Origin: Cupriavidus pauculus
GTDB lineage: Bacteria > Pseudomonadota > Gammaproteobacteria > Burkholderiales > Burkholderiaceae
DNA: 64,000 nt
Direction: 5' to 3'
NCBI RefSeq assembly: GCF_022179805.1
Contig: NZ_BPUO01000016.1
Location: 62,001 to 126,000, forward strand
Shown: positions 61,556 through 64,000 of the stretch, one piece after another
How the letters are laid out: every line of letters starts with the position of its first letter
Numbering within the stretch: position 1 is the first letter of the stretch
The notes under the pieces: generated by a model
Told to the model about the DNA's origin: nothing
Databases searched by the model: none
The model's input: the letters and a program-made list of their open reading frames with translations, nothing else
Program-made: the position numbers and the translations under genes

Positions 61556-62545
61556 TCAGTCCAGTTTGACGCCGAGTTCGGCGATCAGCTTGCCGTAGCG
61601 CGCATATTCGCTGCGCGAGAAGGCGTCGAATTGTGCGGCGTCCATCGTGCCGGCTACCGCGCCCACGTCGCCAAGCCGGCGGATGGTGTCGGGATCTTTC
61701 ATCACCTGCGCCATGGCCGCGCTGATCCGTTGCAGCGTGGCCGGTGGCGTACCGGCGGTGGCGTAGACGCCGTACCAGGTATTGGCCTGGATCTCGGGCA
61801 CGCCGGCTTCCTTCAGCGTCGGCACGTTGGGCAGCAGCGCCGAGCGCTTGTCGGACGTCACGGCCAGCGCGCGCAGCTTGCCGGCCTTGATGTGGTTGAT
61901 CACGGACGGCATGGTCTCGAAGCTCATGTCGACCTGGCCGCCCATCAGGTCCACCAGCCCGCTGGCGCTGCTCTTGTACGGCACGTGCAGCATCTTGCCG
62001 TGGATCTGGTACGCAAACGCGGCCGCCGCCAGGTGCTGGGTGCTGCCGACGCCCGACGAGCTGTAGCGGTATTTGTCCGGATTGGCCTGGATCTGCGCGA
62101 CCAGCGTCCGGGCGTCCTGGACCGGCAACTGGTTGTTGACCACCAGTACGTTCGGCACCTGGGCCACCAGCGCCACCGGGGCCAGGTCCTTGAGCGGGTT
62201 GAACTGCAGCTTGAGCAGATGCGGCGCGATGGCTTGCGACGTGGACACGCCCATCAGCAGCGTGTTGCCGTCGGGCGTTGCCTTGGCCGTGATGTCGGCG
62301 GCGATGGTGTTGGACGCGCCGGGGCGGTTATCCACGACCACCGGCTGCTTGAGCAGCGCGGACAGTTTCTCGGACACGATGCGCGCCATGATGTCGGTGC
62401 CGCCGCCGGGCGCCGCGCCTACCATCATGCGGATCGGGCGTGCATCGTCGGCGTGGGCGGCGGGCGCCGCCAGACCCATCCACGCGACCCCTGCAACTAC
62501 GCCGGCAACTACGCCGCCCAGGGCGCCAGCCTTCCATGTCTTCAT
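61556..62545 (-). CDS. Bug/TctC-type periplasmic receptor of the rhamnonate-like operon
   Basis: A 329-residue receptor with an unusually long, repetitive signal segment (GGVVAGVVAGVAWMGLAAPA). Bug motifs: MVGAAPGGGTDIMARIVSE, VVVDNRPGASNTIAADI, HVPYKSSASGLVDLMGGQ. First gene of the leftward operon with PdxA2- and RhmD-like enzymes; divergent from the DapA-family gene by 263 bp. No permease partner is encoded nearby. Confidence 0.92.
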   Translation of the reverse strand: MKTWKAGALGGVVAGVVAGVAWMGLAAPAAHADDARPIRMMVGAAPGGGTDIMARIVSEKLSALLKQPVVVDNRPGASNTIAADITAKATPDGNTLLMGVSTSQAIAPHLLKLQFNPLKDLAPVALVAQVPNVLVVNNQLPVQDARTLVAQIQANPDKYRYSSSGVGSTQHLAAAAFAYQIHGKMLHVPYKSSASGLVDLMGGQVDMSFETMPSVINHIKAGKLRALAVTSDKRSALLPNVPTLKEAGVPEIQANTWYGVYATAGTPPATLQRISAAMAQVMKDPDTIRRLGDVGAVAGTMDAAQFDAFSRSEYARYGKLIAELGVKLD

Positions 62546-62711
62546 GTTCGTCTCCGTCGATAGGCAGTCTACGCTGCATGACGGCCACTATACGGACCAC
62601 AGTGCGTGGCGAAAACTGAGCATTTCTGAAGCGGCGATAAGCTCCGCTGATATGCGGGTTAACGTGCGGCGGGCACGACCAGGCCGGGCCGGCGCGGCGG
62701 TGCGGTGGCGA

Positions 62712-62758
62712 GCGATCACCGCAGGCGATCACCGTATAGGCAGGATTCAATAGGCAGG
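62712..62758. repeat. Nested direct repeats in the Bug/DapA promoter gap
   Basis: GCGATCACCG occurs twice (62712-62721, 62725-62734; 13-bp period) and ATAGGCAGG twice (62736-62744, 62750-62758; 14-bp period) just upstream of the DapA-family gene. They could be binding sites for an unlinked regulator of the divergent operons. Confidence 0.4.
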
Positions 62759-62808
62759 CAGCCCGGCCGGCCCGTATATTGGGCGGCACATCACAACGAG
62801 GAGACAGC

Positions 62809-63729
62809 ATGACCACGCCCGTGTATCGAGGAGTGTTCCCCGTGGCGCCGACCATCTTCGACGCCGGCGGCGAACTCGACCTGGACGGCCAGCGCCGCTG
62901 CATCGACTTCATGATCGATGCGGGGTCGCACGGCATCTGCATCCTGGCCAACTTCTCGGAACAGTTCGTGCTGACCGACGACGAGCGCCAGCGCCTGATG
63001 ACCACCGTGCTCGACCACGTGGCGGGACGCGTGCCGGTCATCGTCACGACCACGCATTTCAGCTCGCGCATCTGCGCCGACCGTAGCCGCGCCGCGCAGG
63101 AGGCGGGTGCCGCGATGGTGATGGTCATGCCGCCGTACCACGGCGCCACGATCCGGGTGCCGGAGCGCGGGATCTACGACTTCTTCGCCACGGTGTCGGC
63201 CGCCATCGACATCCCGATCATGATCCAGGACGCGCCGGTCAGCGGCACCACGCTGTCGGCACCGTTCCTGGCGCGCATGGCCCGCGAGATCGCCAATGTG
63301 TCGTACTTCAAGATCGAGGTGCCGCAGGCGGCGGCCAAGCTGCGCGAACTGATCGAACTGGGCGGGGATGCCATCGTCGGCCCCTGGGACGGCGAGGAAG
63401 CCATCACGCTGATGGCCGACCTGGAGGCGGGCGCCACCGGGGCCATGACAGGGGCCGGCTACCCGGACGGCATCCGCCAGATCCTGGACACCTGGCAGGC
63501 CGGCGACACCGAGGGTGCCGCCGCCCGCTACCAGCAATGGCTGCCGCTGATCAATCACGAGAATCGTCAATGCGGCCTGGCCGCGGCCAAGGTGCTGATG
63601 CAGGAAGGCGGCGTGATCCGCTCGGACGCCGTGCGCCACCCGCTGCAGCCGATGCACCCGGCCACGCGGGAAGGGTTGCTCAGGGTGGCGAGGCGGCTGG
63701 ATCCGCTGGTGTTGCGGTGGGGGCGCTAA
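62809..63729 (+). CDS. DapA-family aldolase/dehydratase (2-keto-3-deoxy acid type)
   Basis: A 306-residue member of the dihydrodipicolinate synthase/NAL superfamily. The Schiff-base Lys is in VSYFKIEV. At the position of the usual catalytic Tyr (YNVPG in DapA) the sequence reads IMIQDAPVSG, so Gln replaces Tyr, pointing away from true DapA and toward 2-keto-3-deoxyarabinonate dehydratase-like enzymes. It is divergent from the rhamnonate-like operon and would process its 2-keto-3-deoxy product. GAGGAG precedes the ATG. Confidence 0.85.
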   Translation: MTTPVYRGVFPVAPTIFDAGGELDLDGQRRCIDFMIDAGSHGICILANFSEQFVLTDDERQRLMTTVLDHVAGRVPVIVTTTHFSSRICADRSRAAQEAGAAMVMVMPPYHGATIRVPERGIYDFFATVSAAIDIPIMIQDAPVSGTTLSAPFLARMAREIANVSYFKIEVPQAAAKLRELIELGGDAIVGPWDGEEAITLMADLEAGATGAMTGAGYPDGIRQILDTWQAGDTEGAAARYQQWLPLINHENRQCGLAAAKVLMQEGGVIRSDAVRHPLQPMHPATREGLLRVARRLDPLVLRWGR

Positions 63730-63734
63730 GTCCG

Positions 63735-64000
63735 CTATGCATCCCGACGGCCGCCTTTGACGCGACCGATCATGTCCTGGACATCCTGGCTTGCGTTGGC
63801 CGTATACAGGGCGATGTCGGGATGGTCGTCAGCAAAAACTCGAAAAATCTGATCTGCGAACGCCTGGCCAATAGACCCCACGCCGTCGAAATCAAAGATC
63901 ACGATCTTGAAGAGGTCGACGCGGGCTAGCAGCCGTTTGGCTTGCGAGCGGGAGATCAATTCATCGTCGCCATACTTGGCGAGGGTGACAGGCACGATAG
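63735..64000 (-). CDS. STAS-like domain protein (DUF4325), C-terminal part
   Basis: The C-terminal 87 residues plus the edge codon of a protein whose upstream part lies beyond the window. ELISRSQAKRLLARVDLF, FDFDGVGSIGQAFADQIFRVF and VQDMIGR match the STAS-like DUF4325 domain, which is usually preceded by a histidine-kinase-like ATPase domain. The frame is open to the last base, so the ATPase half may lie outside. It ends 5 bp from the convergent DapA-family gene. Confidence 0.8.
   Translation of the reverse strand, partial: IVPVTLAKYGDDELISRSQAKRLLARVDLFKIVIFDFDGVGSIGQAFADQIFRVFADDHPDIALYTANASQDVQDMIGRVKGGRRDA

Overview
The window is high-GC DNA with dense, mostly operon-organised genes and Burkholderiales features: six Bug/TctC-type periplasmic receptors, many one-component regulators (LysR, LacI, GntR, AraC, TetR), a bluB gene and a ProQ/FinO protein. 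The best guess is Cupriavidus or a close relative (inference from gene content, no search was run). The abundance of Bug receptors and small catabolic cassettes suggests a metabolically accessory part of the genome. No rRNA, tRNA, CRISPR array, transposase or phage gene was seen.

Layout. 1-8959: end of a TonB-dependent receptor, an AraC regulator, an AhpD-like protein, a degenerate HAD protein, a tiny Cys-rich protein, an EAL-CBS-GGDEF signalling protein overlapping tail to tail with an atypical response regulator, cardiolipin synthase and a TetR regulator. 8996-22525: two paralogous sugar-acid cassettes, each with a LacI regulator, a Bug receptor and an HpcH/HpaI aldolase. The first adds an IlvD/Edd-type dehydratase; the second adds a D-2-hydroxyacid dehydrogenase, a second Bug receptor and a TauE permease. 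Between them lie an enolase-superfamily dehydratase and an aldehyde dehydrogenase. Both LacI promoter regions carry 16-bp sites close to the GntR-type palindrome ATGTTACCGGTAACAT. The expected route is aldonate, then 2-keto-3-deoxyaldonate, then pyruvate plus an aldehyde, then the acid.

22541-34938: a two-subunit molybdenum hydroxylase (IorAB type) divergent from a D-2-hydroxyacid dehydrogenase, several envelope lipoproteins, an AbrB-type membrane protein, and a LysR-controlled opine-oxidase/D-hydroxyproline-dehydrogenase-like heterotrimer with its own Bug receptor. 35039-43777: bluB, proQ-like, an acyltransferase, an MFS transporter, small lipoproteins, a fatty-acid hydroxylase-family protein, a DUF4410 protein and a type II NADH dehydrogenase-like flavoprotein.

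43814-47672: a GntR/HutC-type regulator divergent from an operon of Bug receptor, ornithine cyclodeaminase-family enzyme and a PhnD-like binding protein that lacks a signal peptide. 47839-56672: a Tyr/Gly-rich lipoprotein, an unknown protein, a nuclease/phosphatase coupled to a phospholipase D-VTT fusion, an AraC/EamA pair, a cupin, and a LysR regulator divergent from an old-yellow-enzyme reductase. 56703-59213: a GntP-type permease with a patatin-like lipase. 59310-63729: a third sugar-acid cassette (rhamnonate dehydratase-like, PdxA2-like, Bug receptor, DapA-family enzyme). The window ends inside a STAS-like (DUF4325) protein.

The recurring theme is catabolic cassettes built as regulator + Bug receptor + soluble enzymes, with no TctA/TctB permease in the 64 kb.
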